Shown here: piece after piece, positions 23,207 to 30,389 of the stretch | How the letters are laid out: each line of letters begins with the position of its first letter | Numbering within the stretch: position 1 is the stretch's first letter | Assembly: GCA_020056715.1 (NCBI GenBank) | Contig: JAGVHG010000133.1 | Location: 1 to 32,037, forward strand | Length of the DNA stretch: 32,037 nucleotides | DNA from: Phycisphaerae bacterium | Lineage (GTDB): Bacteria; Planctomycetota; Phycisphaerae; UBA1845 | Direction of reading: 5' to 3' | Position numbers and translations under genes: made by a program | The notes under the pieces: generated by a model | What the model was told of the DNA's origin: nothing | The model's input: only the letters and a program-made list of their open reading frames with translations | Database searches by the model: none

Positions 23207-24154
23207 CTACCAATCCTTATCCACGGGTGAGATGGGCACTTTTCGTACCTCCTCCGGTCGGAGCTTCTTTCGATCACGAAGGGCCTGCATCATCTCCCGC
23301 AGTTTACGCTCCGCCTGTTCGCGCGAAACTTGCTCCTTCTCTTCTTTCTGCTGGGCCTGCATCTCCTTGGATTGCTCTTCTTTCTTTTCTTGCTCCTCCG
23401 CGGAACTCGACTGTTGCTGCTCCGACTTTTGTTCTTTCGACTGCTGCTCCTGGTTCTGCTCCGACTTCTGTTCCTTCTGCTCGTCTTTATTCTGTTGCTG
23501 CGACGGCTGCTGTTCTTGGTTTTCCTGCTTCTCCCCTTTCTCGTTTTTGTCCTGTTGATCTTTCTGCTGCTGCTTTTGTTGTTCGAGTTGTTGCTTCAGC
23601 GTACGCCATGTGGAAGCGGCCTTGTAGTTTGCATCGCGAGCGGCTTCGTGTTCGGGCCGGCGCGACAAAACACTCTGGTACCGCTGCATGGCGCTTTCCA
23701 ATTTGCTGAGGGCGAGCTGCGGCTCGGCTGCCTTCGCAAGGGCTTCGGCATGATCGCTGGCGCCCGCGCTGTACACAGCGTCGTCGGCCAACGCGTCGCC
23801 CTCCCCGCCGGCGGCCTTCTCGAACGCCTCACGAGCTTGATCGAACTGTCCCAAGGCGTAGTGTCCCAGACCGCGATCAAAGGCGATCTCACGGGCATTG
23901 GGCTTCAGCGACTCGGCCTGACGATAATGCTCCAACGCCGACGGCGCGTCGCCCGCCTTCAACAAGAGATTCCCTTCACGCACCGCTTGGGGAGCAGATG
24001 TGGGTGACTTGCTCGTTTCGTCTACCGCCCAAGTCGTCGTCGCTATACCGACGACCATCAGAGCCGCGAACACAATCAGAGCCGAGAGCAGAAGCGACCG
24101 AACCACACTTGACCCGTCGCTCGCGCTCTGGGTTCGGATGACGTACATGCTCAT
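23207..24154 (-). CDS. BatC-like TPR protein with Gln/Glu/Lys-rich tail
   Basis: 315-residue protein: an N-terminal membrane or signal segment (SLLLSALIVFAALMVVGIATTTW), TPR units from about 60 to 180 (GNLLLKAGDAPSALEHYRQAE, DRGLGHYALGQFDQAREAFEKA, LALSKLESAMQRYQSVLSRRP), then about 100 residues almost wholly of Q, E, K and S (about 195-295), probably a disordered or coiled region. TPR plus such a charged tail is the usual form of BatC. The ATG at 24154 overlaps the batB stop by four bases; an upstream extension of 36 residues is not supported. Confidence 0.82.
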   Translation of the reverse strand: MSMYVIRTQSASDGSSVVRSLLLSALIVFAALMVVGIATTTWAVDETSKSPTSAPQAVREGNLLLKAGDAPSALEHYRQAESLKPNAREIAFDRGLGHYALGQFDQAREAFEKAAGGEGDALADDAVYSAGASDHAEALAKAAEPQLALSKLESAMQRYQSVLSRRPEHEAARDANYKAASTWRTLKQQLEQQKQQQKDQQDKNEKGEKQENQEQQPSQQQNKDEQKEQKSEQNQEQQSKEQKSEQQQSSSAEEQEKKEEQSKEMQAQQKEEKEQVSREQAERKLREMMQALRDRKKLRPEEVRKVPISPVDKDW

Positions 24155-25314
24155 GCCGCCCCCTGCTGCCACGTCCGTTGCAGGTCGTCGGTCGCAACCC
24201 GACGAACTTCGCGGATCATCATTTCCGCACCCAAGAGCAACAATGCGACCGCAACGAACCACTGGTACTGCGGCTGATGCCGCATCCGTTCCTCGGTGGT
24301 CAGTTCCGTCGTGCGCATACTCGCGATCTTATCAACGACGCGATTTAATTCCTCTATGGATGCGTAGTCGCCGCCGCCGGCATTGGCGATTGTTCGCAAT
24401 CCCTCCACATCAAGTTTAGAGAACACGATTTGCCCATCGTGCAGCAGAGGTTTGGACACCCCACCGTCACCGGCGGGCACCTCGGCCCCCACCGTACGCG
24501 TTGGGTCGCCCACTCCGATCGTGAAAACGTGTATGCCGTGTTCCTTCAGCGCCGCTTGGGCCTCTTCAACCGGGCCGCCCTCGTGATCCTCTCCGTCGGT
24601 GCAAAGCAGGACGACCTTTGTAGCCTGTTGCGGCGACTTGGCGAACAAGTCCACCGCCGTGGCTATGGCCTGAGCAATGGCCGTCCCGCCGCGCGGTACG
24701 GAGCCGACGCGAAGGGCATCGAGCTTGGATCGGAAGGCGACGTGATCCGTTGTAAGCGGCAAACGCAGCGACGTGGTACCCGCGAAGGCCAACAAACCCA
24801 AGCGATGCGCGTTCTTGAACGCTCCGCGCTCCGTAAGCTGCTGGCGAAGGTCGCGTTTGGCCCGCTCCAACCGATTCGGCTGAAGATCGGCGGCGAGCAT
24901 GGAACGCGACACATCCAAAGCCACAACCACATCGACGCCGAAGACCCGTTGCTTCTCCAAGTACATGCCCCACCGCGGACCGATCAACGCTGATACGATC
25001 ATCACCACCGCCAGGATGATCAGCCCGGCGCGCACGGCCTGTCGAGCTGGACTCACCGTCGAGGCCAACAACGGAGCAAGTTGCGCTGATGAGAAAGCAA
25101 TCAATGCCCGCCGCCGTCGCGCAACTCCATAGAGCCACAACAACCCGCAGAGCGGAACGACCGAGCCGAGCCACCACAGTTGCGGATTGTCGAACACAAG
25201 CGTTTTGGCGTCGCTGGTCGCGACCACCAATGCGGCCAGGGCCATGACGACCAGTGGGACAATCAGCGTCCACGTCGACCACAGCGCCAATGGATAAAGC
25301 ACTCGCCGATTCAT
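24151..25314 (-). CDS. VWA-domain membrane protein, BatB-like
   Basis: 387-residue protein with N-terminal membrane helices (about 15-32, 47-65, 96-112), a von Willebrand factor A domain with a complete-looking MIDAS start DVSRS (Asp134, Ser136, Ser138), a TDGEDHEGG segment that supplies the later aspartate, and a C-terminal helix (WFVAVALLLLGAEMMI). Such proteins bind partners through a metal ion at the MIDAS. It overlaps batA and batC by four bases at each end. It is called BatB because it follows another VWA protein; the two differ in having the C-terminal helix placed directly before a short tail. Confidence 0.85.
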   Translation of the reverse strand: MNRRVLYPLALWSTWTLIVPLVVMALAALVVATSDAKTLVFDNPQLWWLGSVVPLCGLLWLYGVARRRRALIAFSSAQLAPLLASTVSPARQAVRAGLIILAVVMIVSALIGPRWGMYLEKQRVFGVDVVVALDVSRSMLAADLQPNRLERAKRDLRQQLTERGAFKNAHRLGLLAFAGTTSLRLPLTTDHVAFRSKLDALRVGSVPRGGTAIAQAIATAVDLFAKSPQQATKVVLLCTDGEDHEGGPVEEAQAALKEHGIHVFTIGVGDPTRTVGAEVPAGDGGVSKPLLHDGQIVFSKLDVEGLRTIANAGGGDYASIEELNRVVDKIASMRTTELTTEERMRHQPQYQWFVAVALLLLGAEMMIREVRRVATDDLQRTWQQGAA

Positions 25315-26435
25315 GGGATCCGTCGATACCTCGTATTGGCCAAAAGCACCTCGGCCATCAGCATCCCCAGGGCCGCGAGCATCGCGACCTTGCTCGCCCA
25401 CACGTTGTCGCGAAAGCTGCGCTCGCCGGTCCGCCGACGTTCCAGTCGGTCAATCTCGTCGTAGATCGTCACCAGCGAATCGGTGTCCGTAGCGCGGAAG
25501 TATTGCCCGCCGGTAGCCGACGCGATTCCCTTGAGAGCGGCCTCGGCGACCGGGTCGAATCCGCCGCGCATGGGGGCGAATAGGCCGAAGCCTTGCTGCC
25601 TTTGCGGCGACGTGCCGAACGCTGCAATCGTATACACTTTGATGCCCAGCGTCGCGGCGACTTTGGCCGCGTCGATCGGTTTCGGAGGCGTCACCCCCGA
25701 AAATGGCGCCGGGTTGTCCGCCCCATCCGTCAGCAGAATCATCACCCGACTCTTTGCGGCTTCCGCCCCAGGAACGCCCTCGACCGCTTGCTCACCCGAG
25801 CGGCGAAGGTCGTCCGTGGCGAGCACAATAGCGTCGCCCAACGCCGTGTACCCGGCCTCTTCCTGCTGCCGAACCTGCCGCCCCCCCACCCATCCCGGAA
25901 TTTCCGTGTCGCGTACGAGATCGCGCAAACTTCCATGATCCAAGGTCAGTGGGCACGGGGTGTCGGCGAACATGGCGAAGGTGGTCATGCCGATGAGGTC
26001 GCTCTCCCGCCCGCGCAGCGCACCGCGTCCCAGCACAAAGTCCTCGAATACCTGTTTGACAGCGTCAAGCCGTCGAACGTGCTGACCGCCCAACACAAAA
26101 TCATCCGTGGCCATACTGCCGGAAACATCGAGCACCATTTGAATGGCGATCCCTTCGCTGGTGTCGTGGTATTCACCGCCCGACTGCGGCCGCGCTAAGG
26201 CAACAATCAGCGCCAGAATCGCCGCTGTGCGAAGCAAAGGTAGAATGAACCGCGTCCGCGAAGCCCATGTCGCACGCAGTCCACGCAACGGTTGGACGGA
26301 ACTGAAACGTACGGCCGTTCGCGGGCCTTTGCGGCGGAATCTGATCCAAACCAACGGAATCAGAATGAAGAACCCAAGGCACAACCATGCAAAGAGAGGC
26401 CCGGGCGCGAAGTTATCTTGAAACCACTGAATCAT
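25311..26435 (-). CDS. VWA-domain membrane protein, BatA-like
   Basis: 374-residue protein: membrane helix (LFAWLCLGFFILIPLVWIRF, about 14-33), second helix (about 62-80), VWA domain with MIDAS motif DVSGS (Asp103, Ser105, Ser107) and LLTDGADNPAPFSGVTP further on, then a terminal helix (VAMLAALGMLMAEVLLANT) and a short tail. It is the standard BatA design. BatA-like proteins are proposed to be switched by the MoxR ATPase encoded at the head of the cluster. It overlaps both neighbours by four bases. Confidence 0.88.
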   Translation of the reverse strand: MIQWFQDNFAPGPLFAWLCLGFFILIPLVWIRFRRKGPRTAVRFSSVQPLRGLRATWASRTRFILPLLRTAAILALIVALARPQSGGEYHDTSEGIAIQMVLDVSGSMATDDFVLGGQHVRRLDAVKQVFEDFVLGRGALRGRESDLIGMTTFAMFADTPCPLTLDHGSLRDLVRDTEIPGWVGGRQVRQQEEAGYTALGDAIVLATDDLRRSGEQAVEGVPGAEAAKSRVMILLTDGADNPAPFSGVTPPKPIDAAKVAATLGIKVYTIAAFGTSPQRQQGFGLFAPMRGGFDPVAEAALKGIASATGGQYFRATDTDSLVTIYDEIDRLERRRTGERSFRDNVWASKVAMLAALGMLMAEVLLANTRYRRIP

Positions 26436-27520
26436 GCCGCTCGTTCCATCGTGGGCGCACCGCGACTCTCTTCTGCGTCTGTACGGTAGAGCGATTCGCG
26501 GGTTCGCTCTACGAATCCGCCGGCCGCCCGCAGCACGGCGTCGGCCTCATCCGCGCCTGGAAGCTGCCGCGCATACTTCACCAGATCACATGCACTTAAG
26601 AACTCGTTGAGTTCAGCCGTATTACGCTCCCCGAAACGTCTTTCGGACGCCGCCGCCACGAGAAACTCCTCCGTGGTCATTTCCGGGGCTGACACGCCGA
26701 AGCGGCGCTCGACGTACCCGCGAACGATGTCGCTGATCCGGTAATAGAACTCCTGCACCCTGCCCCTGCGAACTAAGTCCTCGGAGACGAGCACCGCGAT
26801 TTGCCGCTTGGCCCATTCGTGCGCCGGAATCGGGACTACTATTTGCTGTCGGCGGAGGGAGCGGCGGACAAGAGCGGCGATGAGTGTCGCAAGTGTGGCC
26901 AGGAGCGGCGGCACCGCCCACCACCAGTGGCTCCACGGCTCGCGAAGCTCGACCGGCGGAAGCGCCGTGATCGTCTTGAGTTCCTCCGGGGTCAGCGGCT
27001 TGGTGTCGCGGGCCACGACCGTCAACGGTTCGGTCTTCAGCTCATGGGCTTGGGCCGGAGTCGCCGAATCCGACGCTTCGCGCGAGTCCACAAAGGAGAC
27101 TACGGCCGCCGGAAGTTCATAAGGACCGGGCAAGAAAAAATCGACCGCGTATCGGTACGTCCACTTCAGCTTTCCGTCTTCAGTAGGTGATGCGGATTTC
27201 CGGTCCACTGGAGTTACGCGAAACTCGAACTGATGCTCGGCCAGGGAGTCACTCCGTTCGTAATCCCCAACGTCGACCGTCACCCCCTTGTCCGCGATCA
27301 CCACGACAACGACCTCCGCCCGCTCGTTGAAAGCCGGTTCCGCCGGTCTGACGGTTAGAGTCAACGTCACCGGCCCCTCGCCCGCAGTACGCATGATCCC
27401 GACATCGCCAACCTTTTCAGCCGTCTTTCCGCTTGTTCCGCATCCGCTAACGGCGTGCGCTATGAACACGAAGGCTAACACAATCGGCAATCGGCAATTG
27501 GCAATTGGCAATTCCCTCAT
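26432..27520 (-). CDS. Bat-cluster lipoprotein with C-terminal DUF4381-like region
   Basis: 362-residue predicted lipoprotein: the signal peptide MRELPIANCRLPIVLAFVF runs to the lipobox VSGC (Cys27). A beta-rich periplasmic part follows (GPVTLTLTVRPAEPAFNERA), then a membrane helix (WAVPPLLATLATLIAALV) and a cytoplasmic helical part (HEWAKRQIAVLVSEDLVRRG, EFYYRISDIVRGYVERRFGV) that resembles the DUF4381-type proteins found between DUF58 and VWA genes. The LPIANCRLPI part of the signal peptide is encoded by a heptad repeat array (27482-27516), so the present N-terminus may be a by-product of repeat insertion. The ATG at 27520 overlaps the DUF58 stop by four bases. Confidence 0.78.
   Translation of the reverse strand: MRELPIANCRLPIVLAFVFIAHAVSGCGTSGKTAEKVGDVGIMRTAGEGPVTLTLTVRPAEPAFNERAEVVVVVIADKGVTVDVGDYERSDSLAEHQFEFRVTPVDRKSASPTEDGKLKWTYRYAVDFFLPGPYELPAAVVSFVDSREASDSATPAQAHELKTEPLTVVARDTKPLTPEELKTITALPPVELREPWSHWWWAVPPLLATLATLIAALVRRSLRRQQIVVPIPAHEWAKRQIAVLVSEDLVRRGRVQEFYYRISDIVRGYVERRFGVSAPEMTTEEFLVAAASERRFGERNTAELNEFLSACDLVKYARQLPGADEADAVLRAAGGFVERTRESLYRTDAEESRGAPTMERAA
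27482..27516. repeat. Heptad repeat array A (inside the lipoprotein signal-peptide codons)
   Basis: Five 7-base units in a row on the plus strand: AATCGGC twice, AATTGGC twice, then AATTCCC. The unit is the same as in the inverted repeats around the four-helix-bundle gene, in the orientation of the right-hand copy. It begins right at the DUF58 stop/lipoprotein start overlap and is translated in the lipoprotein as LPIAN-CRLPI. Confidence 0.9.
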
Positions 27521-28392
27521 CGTCTTCTTTCCCGCTTGTGAAAGAAGCGCACCAGCGGATCGACGTACGATCGGTCGGTGCGAACCTCGATCGTCTCGGT
27601 ATCCATGCGGCGAAACATTCCCTCTCGCTCCCGCGCTCGATGGCCACACGCGGCGGCGTAGGCCCGGCGCAACGATCGGCTCGAGGTGTCGACCAGGGTC
27701 ATCTCTCCCGTTTCCGGATCTTCGAGTTCCACGAAACCAACATCAGGCAATTCCCACTCCCGGGGGTCACTGACGATGATCGGGATGAGGTCGTGGCGTC
27801 GTCTCGCAATCCGCAGGGCCGGTTCGTAGCCGCTGGTCAAGAAATCGCTCACCAGAAAGCACACCGACTTACGGATGGTGACCCGGTTTAGAAAGTTCAA
27901 GGCCTCGGAGATGTCCGTCCCCCGGCCCCGCGGTTGGTGGTACAGCAACTCGCGGATGATTCGCAGCACATGGTGCGTCCCCTTTTTGGCGGGCACGTAC
28001 TTCTCGACCGTATCGGTGAACAGGATCAGCCCGACCTTATCGTTGCTGCGGATGGCGGAGAACGCGAGCACGGCGCACAACTCGGCGGCCACGTCGAGCT
28101 TGAACTGATTCGTGCTCCCGAACAGCCCTGACCGGCTGGCATCGACCACGAGCATAACGGTCAGCTCGCGCTCCTCGCGGAACTTCTTGATGAACGGCTC
28201 GCCGTAGCGGGCGGACACGTTCCAGTCGATCAGCCGCACGTCGTCGCCGATCTGGTAGGGACTGACCTCCTCGAACTCCATGCCCCGCCCGCGAAAGGCG
28301 GAGTGGTACTGCCCCGCGAGCACGTCGTTGACCGTACGACGGGTGCGGATTTGGATCTGGCGGACCTTCTTCAGCAATTCTCTCGGAATCAC
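27517..28392 (-). CDS. DUF58 domain protein
   Basis: 291-residue DUF58 protein, the usual partner gene of MoxR ATPases, with a VWA-like second half. Blocks: RTRRTVNDVLAGQYHSAFRG, GRGMEFEEVSPYQIGDDVR and LIDWNVSARYGEPFIKKF (the DUF58 signature, about 35-70), then LVVDASRSGLFGS, whose DASRS (84-88) resembles a MIDAS start. A GTG at 28392 is chosen because MIPRELLKKVRQIQIRTRR matches the normal start of the family and GGAG lies about 9 bases before it; the open frame upstream reads through the repeat array and is not coding. Its role in the cluster is probably as a MoxR-controlled cytoplasmic factor. Confidence 0.88.
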   Translation of the reverse strand: MIPRELLKKVRQIQIRTRRTVNDVLAGQYHSAFRGRGMEFEEVSPYQIGDDVRLIDWNVSARYGEPFIKKFREERELTVMLVVDASRSGLFGSTNQFKLDVAAELCAVLAFSAIRSNDKVGLILFTDTVEKYVPAKKGTHHVLRIIRELLYHQPRGRGTDISEALNFLNRVTIRKSVCFLVSDFLTSGYEPALRIARRRHDLIPIIVSDPREWELPDVGFVELEDPETGEMTLVDTSSRSLRRAYAAACGHRAREREGMFRRMDTETIEVRTDRSYVDPLVRFFHKRERRR

Positions 28393-28407
28393 GTTACTGC
28401 ACTCCGC

Positions 28408-28439
28408 ATTGCCAATTGCCAATTTCCAATTGCCAATTA
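28408..28439. repeat. Heptad repeat array B, left inverted repeat of the cassette
   Basis: On the plus strand the units are GCCAATT, GCCAATT, TCCAATT, GCCAATT (28411-28438) plus ATT before and A after. It lies 15 bases upstream of the DUF58 GTG start and contains the TAA stop of the four-helix-bundle gene. The single variant unit (TCCAATT) is matched at the same place in the right copy, so the two arms share a recent origin. Confidence 0.95.
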
Positions 28440-28793
28440 CCGAGACTGACGGCGTGATGTCTTTCTCGACGACGCCGCGATCGCGACCAATTCGGTCGCC
28501 TCCTTCTGTAACGCTCCGATTTTCTGGCGCGGCATGACCCCAGACTCGACCAGTAAGTCGATCCAATAAACGCACTCGTCTGCTTCTTCCTCGACAATCC
28601 CCATCCGCGCGGCGAATTCCGCAGCCGAGCGAGACTTGCAGGCTGCCCGGTAGTTCGCGCCGACGGATGTTCCTGCGCGTAATAACTGTCTCCCAATCAC
28701 GTCACTCACGGGTGTTCGTGGAAGGGACGCAAAGAGGCGTATCACGCGTAGTGCAAACTGCCGAGTTCGCTTTTTGAGTTCCTCTGCGTTCAT
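28437..28793 (-). CDS. Four-helix-bundle protein (23S rRNA-intervening-sequence/Avd-like)
   Basis: 118-residue helical protein of the S23/TIGR02436 family: FALRVIRLFASLP, the DVIGRQLLRAGTSVGANY block with its RAGTSVGANY hallmark, then ARMGIVEEEADECVYWIDLL and a basic C-terminus. Relatives are encoded in intervening sequences of 23S rRNA genes in some bacteria, and the Avd protein of diversity-generating retroelements shares the fold; they form positively charged oligomers thought to bind nucleic acid. No function is proven for this lineage. Here it sits alone inside a 32-bp inverted-repeat cassette in the moxR-bat cluster. No clear ribosome-binding site precedes the ATG. Confidence 0.92.
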   Translation of the reverse strand: MNAEELKKRTRQFALRVIRLFASLPRTPVSDVIGRQLLRAGTSVGANYRAACKSRSAAEFAARMGIVEEEADECVYWIDLLVESGVMPRQKIGALQKEATELVAIAASSRKTSRRQSR

Positions 28794-28810
28794 CAGTTAC
28801 GTACCATAAC

Positions 28811-28838
28811 ACTGTAGAGAAGCGCTCTTCGTTGTTAA
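28811..28838 (-). promoter_or_regulatory. Candidate promoter at the inner edge of the right inverted repeat
   Basis: On the minus strand TTAACA (28838-28833), three bases of which belong to the repeat, is followed after 16 bases by TACAGT (28816-28811). Matches to sigma-70 boxes are 5/6 and 4/6. If real, the cassette brings its own promoter, which would also drive the DUF58-bat genes downstream. Confidence 0.35.
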
Positions 28839-28867
28839 TTGGCAATTGGAAATTGGCAATTGGCAAT
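28836..28867. repeat. Heptad repeat array C, right inverted repeat of the cassette
   Basis: On the plus strand the units are AATTGGC, AATTGGA, AATTGGC, AATTGGC (28837-28864) plus T before and AAT after. It is the exact reverse complement of 28408-28439 and ends 4 bases before the moxR stop codon (28872-28874). Confidence 0.95.
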
Positions 28868-28871
28868 CTAC

Positions 28872-29870
28872 CTACGGCACCGCCACATGATCCAGCACCG
28901 CCCTCACCACGTCCTCGCTCGTTTTTTCTTCCGCCTCCGCTTCGTACGTAACGATCACGCGGTGCCGAAGCACGTCCATGGCGATGGTCTTCACGTCCTG
29001 CGGCGTGACGTAGCCGCGACCGGCGAGAAATGCCGTGGCCTTGGCCCCGATCGTCAGATACAGCGTGGCCCGGGGCGAAGCGCCGTACTGAATCCAGTCG
29101 GCAATGGGCAGCTTGTACGCCGCCGGGTCGCGCGTGGCGAGGGTGAGATCGACGATGTAGTCCTTGATCTTGTCGTCGATGTAGATTTCGTCAACGATCT
29201 CCCGCGCCTTCGTAATGTCCGCAGGAGACATCACCGGGTCGATGTTCAGGACCGGCGAGGTGACGGCCATGCGATCAAGGATCAAGCGCTCCTCCTTTTT
29301 GGAGGGGTATCCGACCTTGAGCTTGAGCATGAACCGATCGACCTGGGCCTCCGGCAGCGGGTAGGTGCCCTCCTGCTCTATGGGGTTCTGGGTCGCGAGA
29401 ACATGGAACGGCTCCTCCAACCGGAACGTCTCTTTCCCGATGGTGACCTGCCGTTCCTGCATGGCCTCCAAAAGAGCCGACTGAACCTTGGCCGGGGCGC
29501 GGTTGATTTCGTCGGCAAGGATAATGTTGGAGAAGATCGGACCTTTCTGCACGATGAACACCCCGTCGCTCGCCCGGTAGATCAACGTGCCGATCAAGTC
29601 CGCCGGAAGCAAGTCGGGCGTGAACTGAAGTCGCTGAAAGCCCGTGTTGATGCCCCGTGCCAGGCAGGATACCGCCGTCGTCTTGGCCAACCCGGGCACG
29701 CCCTCAATCAGCACGTGACCGCGGGAGAGCAATGCGACCAACATTCGATGGAGCAGCTCGTCTTGCCCTACGATCACGCGGTGCATCTGTTCGAGCAGCC
29801 GCCGGAACGGCTCGCTCGCGACGGCTGCGCGGGCCCCAATCTGCTTTACATCCAACTCCGCTGTAGGCAT
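28872..29870 (-). CDS. MoxR family AAA+ ATPase
   Basis: 332-residue AAA+ ATPase, head of the cluster. MoxR proteins are chaperone-like machines thought to act on VWA/DUF58 partners. Walker A is GVPGLAKT (57-64), Walker B is IILADEINRAP (116-126), sensor 1 is LATQNPIEQEGTYPLPEAQ (158-176), with DRFMLKL after it. LTIGASPRA-like GASPRATLYL near the C-terminus is the sensor 2 region. TAGGAG lies 9 bases before the ATG at 29870. The gene is followed by the inverted-repeat cassette instead of the usual DUF58 gene. Confidence 0.95.
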   Translation of the reverse strand: MPTAELDVKQIGARAAVASEPFRRLLEQMHRVIVGQDELLHRMLVALLSRGHVLIEGVPGLAKTTAVSCLARGINTGFQRLQFTPDLLPADLIGTLIYRASDGVFIVQKGPIFSNIILADEINRAPAKVQSALLEAMQERQVTIGKETFRLEEPFHVLATQNPIEQEGTYPLPEAQVDRFMLKLKVGYPSKKEERLILDRMAVTSPVLNIDPVMSPADITKAREIVDEIYIDDKIKDYIVDLTLATRDPAAYKLPIADWIQYGASPRATLYLTIGAKATAFLAGRGYVTPQDVKTIAMDVLRHRVIVTYEAEAEEKTSEDVVRAVLDHVAVP

Positions 29871-29954
29871 AGCGTCATACTCCTACCAACAATCCCAAAC
29901 TCTTCGATAAGGGGAAGAAAGTTAGCCGTGTGATCGTAGAGACGCAAGCCGCCA

Positions 29955-30219
29955 GCCGTAAGACCCTTGAGTCTTACGGCGATGGGTTAACCGTAGCCCT
30001 GTCAAAATCCCACGAGCGGCGGCCTTCAGGCCGCGCGAAGCGATGGATCAGAGCACCAGGCGCAAGCCTGGTGACAAGGTGTGTCCGCAGGCTCGCGCCT
30101 GCGGCTCAGAGAGTTACAAAAATGAAAATGAACCGCAGCGCGGTTTACTTCGTACACGTCCGCTGCGCCGTGCGAATTACAGCAAGGAGTTGATCGAACT
30201 TGAAGGGTTTAACAAACCC
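29955..30219. repeat. Run of six short hairpins in the moxR/cdaA gap
   Basis: Perfect stems follow each other: GCCGTAAGAC/GTCTTACGGC (29955-29980), GCGGCCT/AGGCCGC (30019-30034), CACCAGGC/GCCTGGTG with a GCAA loop (30054-30073), CCGCAGGC/GCCTGCGG with a TCGC loop (30085-30104), AACCGC/GCGGTT (30131-30145) and GGGTTT/AAACCC (30205-30219). Sequences differ, so this is no simple repeat. It fills most of the 519-base gap 29871-30389 between divergent moxR and cdaA. No gene is supported in the gap; a structured RNA or a leader of cdaA is possible. Confidence 0.7.
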
Positions 30220-30389
30220 AGTCCCTCGCCCGCGGCGAAGCGGAGGTGGGTCACCCAGCGATCCGGTCAATATCGAAAAGATTACATGACCATACAGTTT
30301 TCCAAGAGTAAGGTTTGCGATGCGCACCGTCGCTACCTATACTTGGCCCGACACCGTAAGAGCAACTTGCACGCAGGGGACGCACCCGC

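Larger units (their letters stand above)
28408..28867. mobile_element. Candidate mobile cassette: four-helix-bundle gene between 32-bp perfect inverted repeats
   Basis: The 32 bases at 28408-28439 and at 28836-28867 are exact reverse complements, and each consists of four AATTGGC-type heptads plus a few bases. They enclose one gene. The left copy overlaps that gene's stop codon; the right copy ends 4 bases from the moxR stop. The 460-base unit separates moxR from the DUF58 gene, which are normally adjacent. No transposase or recombinase is encoded inside and no clear target duplication is visible. That it moves or inverts is inference from this structure. Confidence 0.6.

Noticed and set aside
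23330-24007. Plus-strand frame coding a nearly all-leucine 'membrane protein'
   Set aside because: It is the antisense of the Gln/Glu/Lys-rich tail of the BatC-like gene; reversed CAG/CTG-rich codons give leucine runs.
28393-28575. Upstream extension of the DUF58 reading frame
   Set aside because: It passes through repeat array B and the end of the four-helix-bundle gene; the family's normal N-terminus begins at the GTG at 28392.
27482-28867. Heptad arrays considered as a CRISPR array or as replication iterons
   Set aside because: The units are directly adjacent with no spacers, too short for CRISPR, and no cas, rep or dnaA-like gene or DnaA box cluster is nearby.
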